A stretch of DNA of 64,000 nt, from assembly GCF_051401765.1 (NCBI RefSeq), contig NW_027480532.1, forward strand, positions 992,001 to 1,056,000, written 5' to 3'. Below the pieces are notes generated by a model, which saw nothing but the letters and a program-made list of their open reading frames with translations, searched no databases and had not been told where the DNA came from. Positions 40,521 to 54,000 of this stretch are shown in pieces. The stretch's first letter is position 1. Each line of letters starts with the position of its first letter. The position numbers and the translations under genes were made by a program. Origin of the DNA: Calliopsis andreniformis (lineage: Eukaryota; Arthropoda; Insecta; Hymenoptera; Andrenidae).

Positions 40521-43500
40521 ATCCTCAATCCTCAATCTTCAATCGTCAATACTCAATCTTCAAACCTCAATCCTCAATCCGCAACCCTCAATGCTCAATC
40601 CTCAATCCTCAATCCTCAAACCTCAATCTTCAATCCTCAATACTCAATCTGCAATCCTCAATCCTCAATCCTCAATCCTCAATCCTCAATCGTCGATCCT
40701 CAATCCCCAACCCTCAATCTTCAATCCTCAATCCTCAATCCCCAATCCTCAATCCTCAATCCTCAATCTTCAATCCTCAATACTCAATCTTCAATCCTCA
40801 ATTCTCAATACTCAATAGAATATCCTGAATTCTCAGCATTCGATACTCAAACCTCAACACGCAACCCTCAATCCTCAATCCTCAATCCTCAATCCTCAAT
40901 CTTCAATCCTCAATACTCAATCTTCAATCCTCCATCCTCAATCCTCAGTCCTCAATCCTCAATCCTCAATCGTCAGGCTTCAATCCTCAATACTCAATCT
41001 TCAATCCTCAATCCTCAATCGTCATTCGTCAATCCTCATTCTTCAATCCTCAATACCCGATCCTCAATCTTCAATCTTCAACCCTCAATCCTCAACTCTC
41101 AATCCTCAACCCTCAATCCTCAGACCTCAAACCTCAATCCTCAACCCTCAGCCCTCATCCTCAATCCTCAATCCTCAATCTTCAATCCTCAATCCTCAAT
41201 CCTCATGCCTCAATCCAAAATCCTCAATCCTCAGTCATCAAACCTCAATCCTGAATCCTCAATCCTGAATCCTCAATCTTCAGACCTCAGACCTGAACAA
41301 TCAGATGTCAATCCTCAATCCTCAATAGAATATCATCAATTCACAGTTTTCAATACTCAATACTCGATCTTCAATCCTCAATCCTCAATCCTCAATCCTC
41401 AATCCTCAATCCTGAATCGTCAGTCTTCAATCCTCAGTACTCAATCTTCAATCCTCAATCCTCAATCCTCAATCCTCAAACCTCATTCTACAATCCTCAA
41501 TACCCAATCCTCAATCTTCAATCCTCAATCCTCAATCCTCAATACTCAATCCTCAATCCTCAGTCCTCAGTCCTCAAACCTCAATCCTCAACCCTCAGCC
41601 CTCATCCTCAATCCTCAATCCTAAATTCTCAATCCTCAAACCTCAAACCTCAATCCTCAACCGTCAGTCCTCGTCCTCAATCCTCAACCCTCAATCCTCA
41701 ATCCTCAGTCCTCAATTCTCAATCCCCAATCCTCAGTCCTCAGTCCTCAAACCTCAACCCTCAACCCTCAGCCCTCATCCTCAATCCTCAATCCTCAATC
41801 TTCAATCCTCAATCCTCAATCCTCAATTCTCAATCCTCAATCCTCAATCCTCAGACCTCAAACATCAATACTCAACCCTCAGTCCTCGTCCTCAATCCTC
41901 AATCGTCAATCCTCAATCCTCAATCCTCAATTCTCAATCCTCAATCCTCAATCCTCAGACCTCAAACATCAATACTCAACCCTCAGTCCTCGTCCTCAAT
42001 ACACAACCATCAAACCTCAATCCTCAATATTCAATCATCGATATTCAATCTTAAGTCCTCAATCCTCAATCCTCAATCCTCAATCCTCAATCCTCAATGT
42101 TCAATCCGCAATACCCAATCCTCAATCTTCAATCCTCAATCCACAATCCTCAATCCTCAATTCTCATTCTTCAATCCTCAACACCCAATCCTCAATCTTC
42201 AATCCTCAATCCTCAATTCTCAGACCTCAACCCTCAATCTTCAATCCTCAATACTCAATCTGCAACGCTCAATCCTCAGTCCTCAATCCTCAATCCTCAT
42301 TCTTCAATCCTCAATACCCAATCCTCAATCTTCAATCCTCAATCCACAGTCCTCAATCCTCAATCCTCATTCTTCAATCCTCAACACCCAATCCTCAATC
42401 TTCAATCCTCAATCCTCAATTCTCAGACCTCAATCCTCAATCTTCAATTCTCAATACTCAATCTTCAATCCTCAATCCTCAATCCTCAATCCTCAATCCT
42501 CATTCTTCAATTCTCAACACCCAATCCTCAATCTTCAATCCTCAATCCTCAATCCTCAATTGTCAATCCTCAGTCCTCAATCCTCAGACCTCAAACATAA
42601 ATACTCAACCCTCAGTCCTCGTCCTCAATCCACAACACTCAATCCTCGAGCCTCAATCGTCAAGACTCAATACTCAATCTTCAATCCTCCATTCTCAATC
42701 CTCAATCCTCAATCCTCAACCCTTATTCTTCAATCCTCAGTACCCAATCCTCAATCTTCAATCCTCAATCCTCAATCCTCAATTCTCAACCCTCAATCCT
42801 CAATCCTCAATCCTCAGACCTGAAACATCAATAGTCAACCCTCAGACTTCGTCCTCAATCCACAAACCTCAATCCTCAATACTCAATCTTCAATCATCAA
42901 TATTCAATCCTCAATCCTCAATCCTCAATCCTCAATCCTCAATCCTCAATCCTCAATCTTCAATTCTCAATACTTAGTCTTCAATACTCAATCCTCAATA
43001 CTCAAACCTCAATCCTCAATCTTCAATCCTCAATACCCAATCCTCAATCTTCAATCCTCAAACATCAATCCTCAGTTCGCAATCCTCAATCCTCAATCCT
43101 CTGACCTCAGGCATCAATTCTCAACCCTCAGTCCTCGTCCTCAATCCACAACCCTCAATCCTCAATCCTCAACCTTCATTCATCAATATTCAACCTTCTA
43201 TCCTCATTCCTCAACCCTCAATCTTCAATCCTCAATCTTCAATACTCAATCTGCAATACTCAATCCTCAATCCTCAATCCTCAATCCTCATTCTTCAATC
43301 CTGAAAACCCAATCCTCAATTTTCAATCCTCAATCCTCAATCCTCAGTCCTCAATACTCAACAATCAGTTCTCAATTCTCAATACTCAATCCTCAAGCCT
43401 CAATCTTCAATCCTCAATACTCAATCTTCAATCCTCAATCCTCAATCCTCAATCTTCAACGCTCAATCCTCAATCCTCAATCCTCAACCTTCAATCTTCA

Positions 43501-46500
43501 ATCCTCAATACTCAATCTGCAACCCTCAATCCTCAATCCTCAATCCTCAATCCTCATTCTTCAATCCTGAATAACCAATCCTCAATCTTCAATCCTCAAT
43601 CCTCAATCCTCAATTCTCAATCCTCAATCCTCTGTCCTCAGTCCTCAAACCTCAACCCTCAACCCTCAGCCCTCATCCTCAATCCTCAATCCTCAATCCT
43701 CAATCTTCAATCGTCAATACCCAATCTTCAATCCTCAATCCTCAATCCGCAACCCTCAATGCTCAATCCTCAATCCTCAATCCTCAAACCTCAATATTCA
43801 ATCCTCAATACTCAATCTGCAATCCTCAATCCTCAATCCTCAATCCTCAATCCTCAATCGTCGATCCTCAATCCCCAACCCTCAATCTTCAATCCTCAAT
43901 CCTCAATCCCCAATCCTCAATCCTCAATCCTCAATCTTCAATCCTCAATACTCAATCTTCAATCCTCAATTCTCAATACTCAATAGAATATCCTGAATTC
44001 TCAGGATTCGATACTCAAACCTCAACACGCAACCCTCAATCCTCAATCCTCAATCCTCAATCCTCAATCTTCAATCCTCAATACTCAATCTTCAATCCTC
44101 CATCCTCAATCCTCAGTCCTCAATCCTCAATCCTCAATCGTCAGGCTTCAATCCTCAATACTCAATCTTCAATCCTCAATCCTCAATCGTCATTCGTCAA
44201 TCCTCATTCTTCAATCCTCAATACCCGATCCTCAATCTTCAATCTTCAACCCTGAATCCTCAACTCTCAATCCTCAACCCTCAATCCTCAGACCTCAAAC
44301 CTCAATCCTCAACCCTCAGCCCTCATCCTCAATCCTCAATCCTCAATCTTCAATCCTCAATCCTCAATCCCCATGCCTCAATCCAAAATCCTCAATCCTC
44401 AGTCATCAAACCTCAATCCTGAATCCTCAATCCTGAATCCTCAATCTTCAGACCACAGACCTGAACAATCAGATGTCAATCCTCAATCCTCAATAGAATA
44501 TCATCAATTCACAGTTTTCAATACTCAATACTCGATCTTCAATCCTCAATCCTCAATCCTCAATCCTCAATCCTCAATCCTGAATCGTCAGTCTTCAATC
44601 CTCAGTACTCAATCTTCAATCCTCAATCCTCAATCCTCAATCCTCAAACCTCATTCTACAATCCTCAATACCCAATCCTCAATCTTCAATCCTCAATCCT
44701 CAATCCTCAATACTCAATCCTCAATCCTCAGTCCTCAGTCCTCAAACCTCAATCCTCAACCCTCAGCCCTCATCCTCAATCCTCAATCCTGAAGTCTCAA
44801 TCCTCAAACCTCAAACCTCAATCCTCAACCGTCAGTCCTCGTCCTCAATCCTCAACCCTCAATCCTCAATCCTCAGTCCTCAATTCTCAATCCCCAATCC
44901 TCAGTCCTCAGTCCTCAAACCTCAACCCTCAACCCTCAGCCCTCATCCTCAATCCTCAATCCTCAATCTTCAATCCTCAATCCTCAATCCTCAATTCTCA
45001 ATCCTCAATCCTCAATCCTCAGACCTCAAACATCAATACTCAACCCTCAGTCCTCGTCCTCAATCCTCAATCGTCAATCCTCAATCCTCAATACTCAATT
45101 CTCAATCCTCAATCCTCAATCCTCAGACCTCAAACATCAATACTCAACCCTCAGTCCTCGTCCTCAATACACAACCATCAAACCTCAATCCTCAATATTC
45201 AATCATCGATATTCAATCTTAAGTCCTCAATCCTCAATCCTCAATCCTCAATCCTCAATCCTCAATGTTCAATCCGCAATACCCAATCCTCAATCTTCAA
45301 TCCTCAATCCACAATCCTCAATCCTCAATCCTCATTCTTCAATCCTCAACACCCAATCCTCAATCTTCAATCCTCAATCCTCAATTCTCAGACCTCAACC
45401 CTCAATCTTCAATCCTCAATACTCAATCTGCAACGCTCAATCCTCAGTCCTCAATCCTCAATCCTCATTCTTCAATCCTCAATACCCAATCCTCAATCTT
45501 CAATCCTCAATCCACAATCCTCAATCCTCAATCCTCATTCTTCAATCCTCAACACCCAATCCTCAATCTTCAATCCTCAATCCTCAATTCTCAGACCTCA
45601 ATCCTCAATCTTCAATTCTCAATACTCAATCTTCAATCCTCAATCCTCAATCCTCAATCCTCAATCCTCATTCTTCAATTCTCAACACCCAATCCTCAAT
45701 CTTCAATCCTCAATCCTCAATCCTCAATTGTCAATCCTCAGTCCTCAATCCTCAGACCTCAAACATAAATACTCAACCCTCAGTCCTCGTCCTCAATCCA
45801 CAACACTCAATCCTCGAGCCTCAATCGTCAAGACTCAATACTCAATCTTCAATCCTCCATTCTCAATCCTCAATCCTCAATCCTCAATCCTCAATCCTCA
45901 ATCCTCCATCCTCAATCGTCAGGCTTCAATCCTCAATACCCAATCCTCAGTCTTCAATCTTCAATCCTCAGTCCTCAATTCTCAATCCTCAATCCTCAGT
46001 CCTCAGACCTCAAACCACAATCCGCAACACTCAGCCCTCATCCTCATTCCTCAATCCTCAATCGTCAATCCTCAATCCTCAATCCTCAACCCTCAATCCT
46101 CAATGTTCAATCCTCAATACCCAACCCTCAGTCTTCAATCCTCAATCCTCAATCCTCAATCTTCAGTCCTCAATCCTCAGTCCTCAAACCTCAATTCTGA
46201 ATCCTCAATCCTGAATCCTCAATCTTCAGCCCTCAGTCCTCAACAATCAGTTGATATTCCTCGATCCTCAGTAGAATATCCTCAATTCACAGCTTTCAAT
46301 ACTCAATACTCAATCTGCAATCCTCCAACCTGTATCCACAAACATCAATTTTCACCACTCAACCCTCAGCACTCATTCCTCAATGTTCAATCCTCAATCC
46401 TCAACGCTCAATCTTCGATCCTCAATACTGAATCTTCAATCCTCAACTCTCAATCCTCAATCCTCAATCCTCAACCCTTATTCTTCAATCCTCAGTACCC

Positions 46501-49500
46501 AATCCTCAATCCTCAATCCTCAATCCTCAATCCTCAATTCTCAGTCCTCAATCCTCAATCCTCAATCCTCAGACCTGAAACATCAATATTCAACCCTCAG
46601 TCCTCGTCCTCAATCCACAAACCTCAATCCTCAATCCCCAATCTTCAATCATCAATATTCAATCTTCAATCCTCAATCCTCAATCCTCAATCCTCAATCC
46701 TCAATCCTCAATCTTCAATTCTCAAAACTCAGTCTTCAATACTCAATCCTCAATACTCAAACCTCAATCCTCAATCTTCAATCCTCAATACCCAATCCTC
46801 AATCTTCAATCCTCAAACTTCAATCCTCAGTTCGCAATCCTCAATCCTCAATCCTCTGACCTCAGGCATCAATACTCAACCCTCAGTCCTCGTCCTCAAT
46901 CCACAACTCTCAATCCTCAATCCTCAACCTTCATTCATCAATATTCAACCTTCTATCCTCAATCCTCAACCCTCAATCTTCAATCCTCAATCCTCAATAC
47001 TCAATCTGCAATACTCAATCCTCAATCCTCAATCCGCAATCCTCATTCTTCAATCCTGAATACCCAATCCTCAATTTTCAATCCTCAATCCTCAATCCTC
47101 AGTCCTCAATACTCAACAATCAGTCCTCAATTCTCAATACTCAATCCTCAAGCCTCAGTCTTCAATCCTCAATACTCAATCTTCAATCCTCAATCCTCAA
47201 TCCTCAATCTTCAATGCTCATTCCTCAATCCTCAATCCTCAACCCTCAATCTTCAATCCTCAATACTCAATCTGCAATCCTCAATCCTCAATCCTCAATC
47301 CTCAATCCTCATTCTTCAATCCTGAATAACCAATCCTCAATCTTCAATCCTCAATCCTCAATCCTCAATTCTCAATCCTCAATCCTCTGTCCTCAGTCCT
47401 CAGACCTCAACCCTCAACCCTCAGCCCTCATCCTCAATCCTCAATACTCAATCCTCAATCCTCAATCTTCAATCCTCAATACTCAATCTTCAATAATCAA
47501 TCCTCAATTCTCAATCCTCAGTACTCAATCCTCAAACGTCGATCCTCAATCCCCAATCCTCAATCTTCAATCCTCATTCCTCAATCCACAACCATCAATC
47601 CTCAATCCTCAATCTTCAATCATCAATATTCAATCTTCAGTCCTCAATCCTCAATCCTCAATACTCAATCCTCAATCCTCAATGTTCAATCCGCAATACC
47701 CAATCCTCAATCTTCAATCCTCAATCCACAATCCTCAATCCTCAATCCTCATTCTTCAATCCTCAACACCCAATCCTCAATCTTCAATCCTCAAACCTCA
47801 ATTCTCAGACCACAACCCTCAATCTTCAATCCTCAATACTCAATCTGCAACCCTCAATTCTCAGTCCTCAATCGTCAATCCTCATTCTTCAATCCTCAAT
47901 ACCCAATCCTCAATTCTCAATCCTAAATCCACAATCCTCAATCCTCAATCCTCATTCTTCAATTCTCAACACCCAATCCTCAATCTGCAATCCTCAATCC
48001 TCAATCCTCAATTGTCAATCCTCAGTCCTCAATCCTCAGACCTCAAACATCAATACTCAACCCTCAGTCCTCGTCCTCAATCCACAACACTCATTCCTCG
48101 AGCCTCAATCGTCAAGACTCAACACTCAATCTTCAATCCTCCATTCTCAATCCTCAATACTCAATCCTCAATCCTCAATCCTCAATCCTCCATCCTCAAT
48201 CGTCAGGCTTCAATCCTCAATACCCAATCCTCAGTCTTCAATCTTCAATCCTCAGTCCTCAATTCTCAATCCTCAATCCTCAGTCCTCAGACCTCAAACC
48301 TCAATCCGCAACCCTCAGCCCTCATCCTCATTCCTCAATCCTCAATCGTCAATCCTCAATCCTCAATCCTCAACCCTCAATCCTCAATGTTCAATCCTCA
48401 ATACCCAACCCTCAGTCTTCAATCCTCAATCCTCAATCCTCAATCTTCAGTCCTCAATCCTCAGTCCTCAAACCTCAATTCTGAATCCTCAATCCTGAAT
48501 CCTCAATCTTCAGCCCTCAGTCCTCAACAATCAGTTGATATTCCTCGATCCTCAGTAGAATATCCTCAATTCACAGCTTTCAATACTCAATACTCAATCT
48601 GCAATCCTCCAACCTGTATCCACAAACATCAATTTTCACCACTCAACCCTCAGCACTCATTCCTCAATGTTCAATCCTCAATCCTCAACTCTCAATCTTC
48701 GATCCTCAATACTGAATCTTCAATCCTCAACTCTCAATCCTCAATCCTCAATCCTCAACCCTTATTCTTCAATCCTCAGTACCCAATCCTCAATCCTCAA
48801 TCCTCAATCCTCAATCCTCAATTCTCAGTCCTCAATCCTCAATCCTCAATCCTCAGACCTGAAACATCAATATTCAACCCTCAGTCCTCGTCCTCAATCC
48901 ACAAACCTCAATCCTCAATCCCCTATCTTCAATCATCAATATTCAATCTTCAATCCTCAATCCTCAATCCTCAATCCTCAATCCTCAATCCTCAATCTTC
49001 AATTCTCAATACTCAGTCTTCAATACTCAATCCTCAATACTCAAACCTCAATCCTCAATCTTCAATCCTCAATACCCAATCCTCAATCTTCAATCCTCAA
49101 ACTTCAATCCTCAGTTCGCAATCCTCAATCCTCAATCCTCTGACCTCAGGCATCAATACTCAACCCTCAGTCCTCGTCCTCAAACCACAACTCTCAATCC
49201 TCAATCCTCAACCTTCATTCATCAATATTCAACCTTCTATCCTCAATCCTCAACCCTCAATCTTCAATCCTCAATCCTCAATACTCAATCTGCAATACTC
49301 AATCCTCAATCCTCAATCCGCAATCCTCATTCTTCAATCCTGAATACCCAATCCTCAATTTTCATTCCTCAATCCTCAATCCTCAGTCCTCAATACTCAA
49401 CAATCAGTCCTCAATTCTCAATACTCAATCCTCAAGCCTCAGTCTTCAATCCTCAATACTCAATCTTCAATCCTCAATCCTCAATCCTCAATCTTCAATG

Positions 49501-52500
49501 CTCATTCCTCAATCCTCAATCCTCAACCCTCAATCTTCAATCCTCAATACTCAATCTGCAATCCTCAATCCTCAATCCTCAATCCTCAATCCTCATTCTT
49601 CAATCCTGAATAACCAATCCTCAATCTTCAATCCTCAATCCTCAATCCTCAATTCTCAATCCTCAATCCTCTGTCCTCAGTCCTCAGACCTCAACCCTCA
49701 ACCCTCAGCCCTCATCCTCAATCCTCAATACTCAATCCTCAATCCTCAATCTTCAATCCTCAATACTCAATCTTCAATAATCAATCCTCAATTCTCAATC
49801 CTCAGTACTCAATCCTCAAACGTCGATCCTCAATCCCCAATCCTCAATCTTCAATCCTCATTCCTCAATCCACAACCATCAATCCTCAATCCTCAATCTT
49901 CAATCATCAATATTCAATCTTCAATCCTCAATCCTCAATCCTCAATCTTCAATGCTCATTCCTCAATCCTCAATCCTCAACCCTCAATCTTCAATCCTCA
50001 ATACTCAATCTGCAATCCTCAATCCTCAATCCTCAATCCTCAATCCTCATTCTTCAATCCTGAATAACCAATCCTCAATCTTCAATCCTCAATACTCAAT
50101 CCTCAATCCTCAATGTTCAATCCGCAATACCCAATCCTCAATCTTCAATCCTCAATCCACAATCCTCAATCCTCAATCCTCATTCTTCAATCCTCAACAC
50201 CCAATCCTCAATCTTCAATCCTCAAACCTCAATTCTCAGACCACAACCCTCAATCTTCAATCCTCAATACTCAATCTGCAACCCTCAATTCTCAGTCCTC
50301 AATCCTCAATCCTCATTCTTCAATCCTCAATACCCAATCCTCAATTCTCAATCCTCAATCCACAATCCTCAATCCTCAATCCTCATTCTTCAATTCTCAA
50401 CACCCAATCCTCAATCTTCAATCCTCAATCCTCAATCCTCAATTGTCAATCCTCAGTCCTCAATCCTCAGACCTCAAACATCAATACTCAACCCTCAGTC
50501 CTCGTCCTCAATCCACAACACTCAATCCTCGAGCCTCAATCGTCAAGACTCAACACTCAATCTTCAATCCTCCATTCTCAATCCTCAATACTCAATCCTC
50601 AATCCTCAATCCTCAATCCTCCATCCTCAATCGTCAGGCTTCAATTCTCAATACCCAATCCTCAGTCTTCAATCTTCAATCCTCAGTCCTCAATTCTCAA
50701 TCCTCAATCCTCAGTCCTCAGACCTCAAACCTCAATCCGCAACCCTCAGCCCTCATCCTCATTCCTCAATACTCAATCGTCAATCCTCAATCCTCAATCC
50801 TCAACCCTCAATCCTCAATGTTCAATCCTCAATACCCAACCCTCAGTCTTCAATCCTCAATCCTCAATCCTCAATCTTCAGTCCTCAATCCTCAGTCCTC
50901 AAACCTCAATTCTGAATCCTCAATCCTGAATCCTCAATCTTCAGCCCTCAGTCCTCAACAATCAGTTGACATTCCTCAATCATCAGTAGAATATCCTCAA
51001 TTCACAGCTTTCAATACTCAATACTCAATCTGCAATCCTCCAATCTGTATCCAAAAACATCAATTTTCGCCACTCAACCCTCAGCACTCATTCCTCAATG
51101 TCCAATCCTCAATCCTCAACTCTCAATCTTCGATCCTCAATACTGAATCTTCAATCCTCAACTCTCAATCCTCAATACTCAATCCTCAAACCTCAATCTT
51201 CAATCCTCAATACTCAATCTGCAATCCTCAATCCTCAATCCTCAATCCTCAATCCTCAATCGTCGATCCTCAATCCCCAACCCTCAATCTTCAATCCTCA
51301 ATCCTCAATCCCCAATCCTCAATCCTCAATCCTCAATCTTCAATCCTCAATACCCAATCTTCAATCCTCAATTCTCAATACTCAATAGAATATCCTGAAT
51401 TCTCAGCATTCGATACTCAAACCTCAACACGCAACCCTCAATCCTCAATCCTCAATCCTCAATCCTCAATCTTCAATCCTCAATACTCAATCTTCAATCC
51501 TCCATCCTCAATCCTCAGTCCTCAATCCTCAATCCTCAATCGTCAGGCTTCAATCCTCAATACTCAATCTTCAATCCTCAATCCTCAATCGTCATTCGTC
51601 AATCCTCATTCTTCAATCCTCAATACCCGATCCTCAATCTTCAATCTTCAACCCTCAATCCTCAACTCTCAATCCTCAACCCTCAATCCTCAGACCTCAA
51701 ACCTCAATCCTCAACCGTCAGCCCTCATCCTCAATCCTCAATCCTCAATCTTCAATCCTCAATCCTCAATCCTCATGCCTCAATCCAAAATCCTCAATCC
51801 TCAGTCATCAAACCTCAATCCTGAATCCTCAATCCTGAATCCTCAATCTTCAGACCTCAGACCTGAACAATCAGATGTCAATCCTCAATCCTCAATAGAA
51901 TATCATCAATTCACAGTTTTCAATACTCAATACTCGATCTTCAATCCTCAATCCTCAATCCTCAATCCTCAATCCTCAATCCTGAATCGTCAGTCTTCAA
52001 TCCTCAGTACTCAATCTTCAATCCTCAATCCTCAATCCTCAATCCTCAAACCTCATTCTACAATCCTCAATACCCAATCCTCAATCTTCAATCCTCAATC
52101 CTCAATCCTCAATACTCAATCCTCAATCCTCAGTCCTCAGTCCTCAAACCTCAATCCTCAACCCTCAGCCCTCATCCTCATTCCTCAATCCTAAATTCTC
52201 AACCCTCAAACCTCAAACCTCAATCCTCAACCGTCAGTCCTCGTCCTCAGTCCTCAAACCTCAACCCTCAACCCTCAGCCCTCATCCTCAATCCTCAATC
52301 CTCAATCTTCAATCCTCAATCCTCAATCCTCAATTCTCAATCCTCAATCCTCAATCCTCAGACCTCAAACATCAATACTCAACCCTCAGTCCTCGTCCTC
52401 AATCCTCAATCGTCAATCCTCAATCCTCAATCCTCAATTCTCAATCCTCAATCCTCAATCCTCAGACCTCAAACATCAATACTCAACCCTCAGTCCTCGT

Positions 52501-54000
52501 CCTCAATACACAACCATCAAACCTCAATCCTCAATATTCAATCATCGATATTCAATCTTAAGTCCTCAATCCTCAATCCTCAATCCTCAATCCTCAATCC
52601 TCAATGTTCAATCCGCAATACCCAATCCTCAATCTTCAATCCTCAATCCACAGTCCTCAATCCTCAATCCTCATTCTTCAATCCTCAACACCCAATCCTC
52701 AATCTTCAATCCTCAATCCTCAATTCTCAGACCTCAATCCTCAATCTTCAATTCTCAATACTCAATCTTCAATCCTCAATCGTCAATCCTCAATCCTCAA
52801 TCCTCATTCTTCAATTCTCAACACCCAATCCTCAATCTTCAATCCTCAATCCTCAATCCTCAATTGTCAATCCTCAGTCCTCAATCCTCAGACCTCAAAC
52901 ATAAATACTCAACCCTCAGTCCTCGTCCTCAATCCACAACACTCAATCCTCGAGCCTCAATCGTCAAGACTCAATACTCAATCTTCAATCCTCCATTCTC
53001 AATCCTCAATCCTCAATCCTCAACCCTTATTCTTCAATCCTCAGTACCCAATCCTCAATCTTCAATCCTCAATCCTCAATCCTCAATTCTCAACCCTCAA
53101 TCCTCAATCCTCAATCCTCAGACCTGAAACATCAATATTCAACCCTCAGTCTTCGTCCTCAATCCACAAACCTCAATCCTCAATACTCAATCTTCAATCA
53201 TCAATATTCAATCCTCAATCCTCAATCCTCAATCCTCAATCCTCAATCCTCAATCCTCAATCTTCAATTCTCAATACTTAGTCTTCAATACTCAATCCTC
53301 AATACTCAAACCTCAATCCTCAATCTTCAATCCTCAATACCCAATCCTCAATCTTCAATCCTCAAACATCAATCCTCAGTTCGCAATCCTCAATCCTCAA
53401 TCCTCTGACCTCAGGCATCAATTCTCATCCCTCAGTCCTCGTCCTCAATCCACAACCCTCAATCCTCAATCCTCAACCTTCATTCATCAATATTCAACCT
53501 TCTATCCTCATTCCTCAACCCTCAATCTTCAATCCTCAATCTTCAATACTCAATCTGCAATACTCAATCCTCAATCCTCAATCCTCAATCCTCATTCTTC
53601 AATCCTGAATACCCAATCCTCAATTTTCAATCCTCAATCCTCAATCCTCAGTCCTCAATACTCAACAATCAGTTCTCAATTCTCAATACTCAATCCTCAA
53701 GCCTCAATCTTCAATCCTCAATACTCAATCTTCAATCCTCAATCCTCAATCCTCAATCTTCAATGCTCAATCCTCAATCCTCAATCCTCAACCTTCAATC
53801 TTCAATCCTCAATACTCAATCTGCAACCCTCAATCCTCAATCCTCAATCCTCAATCCTCATTCTTCAATCCTGAATAACCAATCCTCAATCTTCAATCCT
53901 CAATCCTCAATCCTCAATTCTCAATCCTCAATCGTCTGTCCTCAGTCCTCAAACCTCAACCCTCAACCCTCAGCCCTCATCCTCAATCCTCAATCCTCAA
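40299..54000 (+). repeat. 13702-bp higher-order unit, copy 2
   Basis: Tandem second copy of 26597-40298, almost base-for-base identical. The subfamily patterns repeat in order: subfamily 3 as C, G, C after the core (40818, 43986, 51388) and subfamily 2 as two GATATTCC forms and one AAAAACATC form (46274, 48558, 50989). Such identity in a fast-changing array points to a very recent duplication, or to duplicated sequence in the assembly. Confidence 0.94.
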
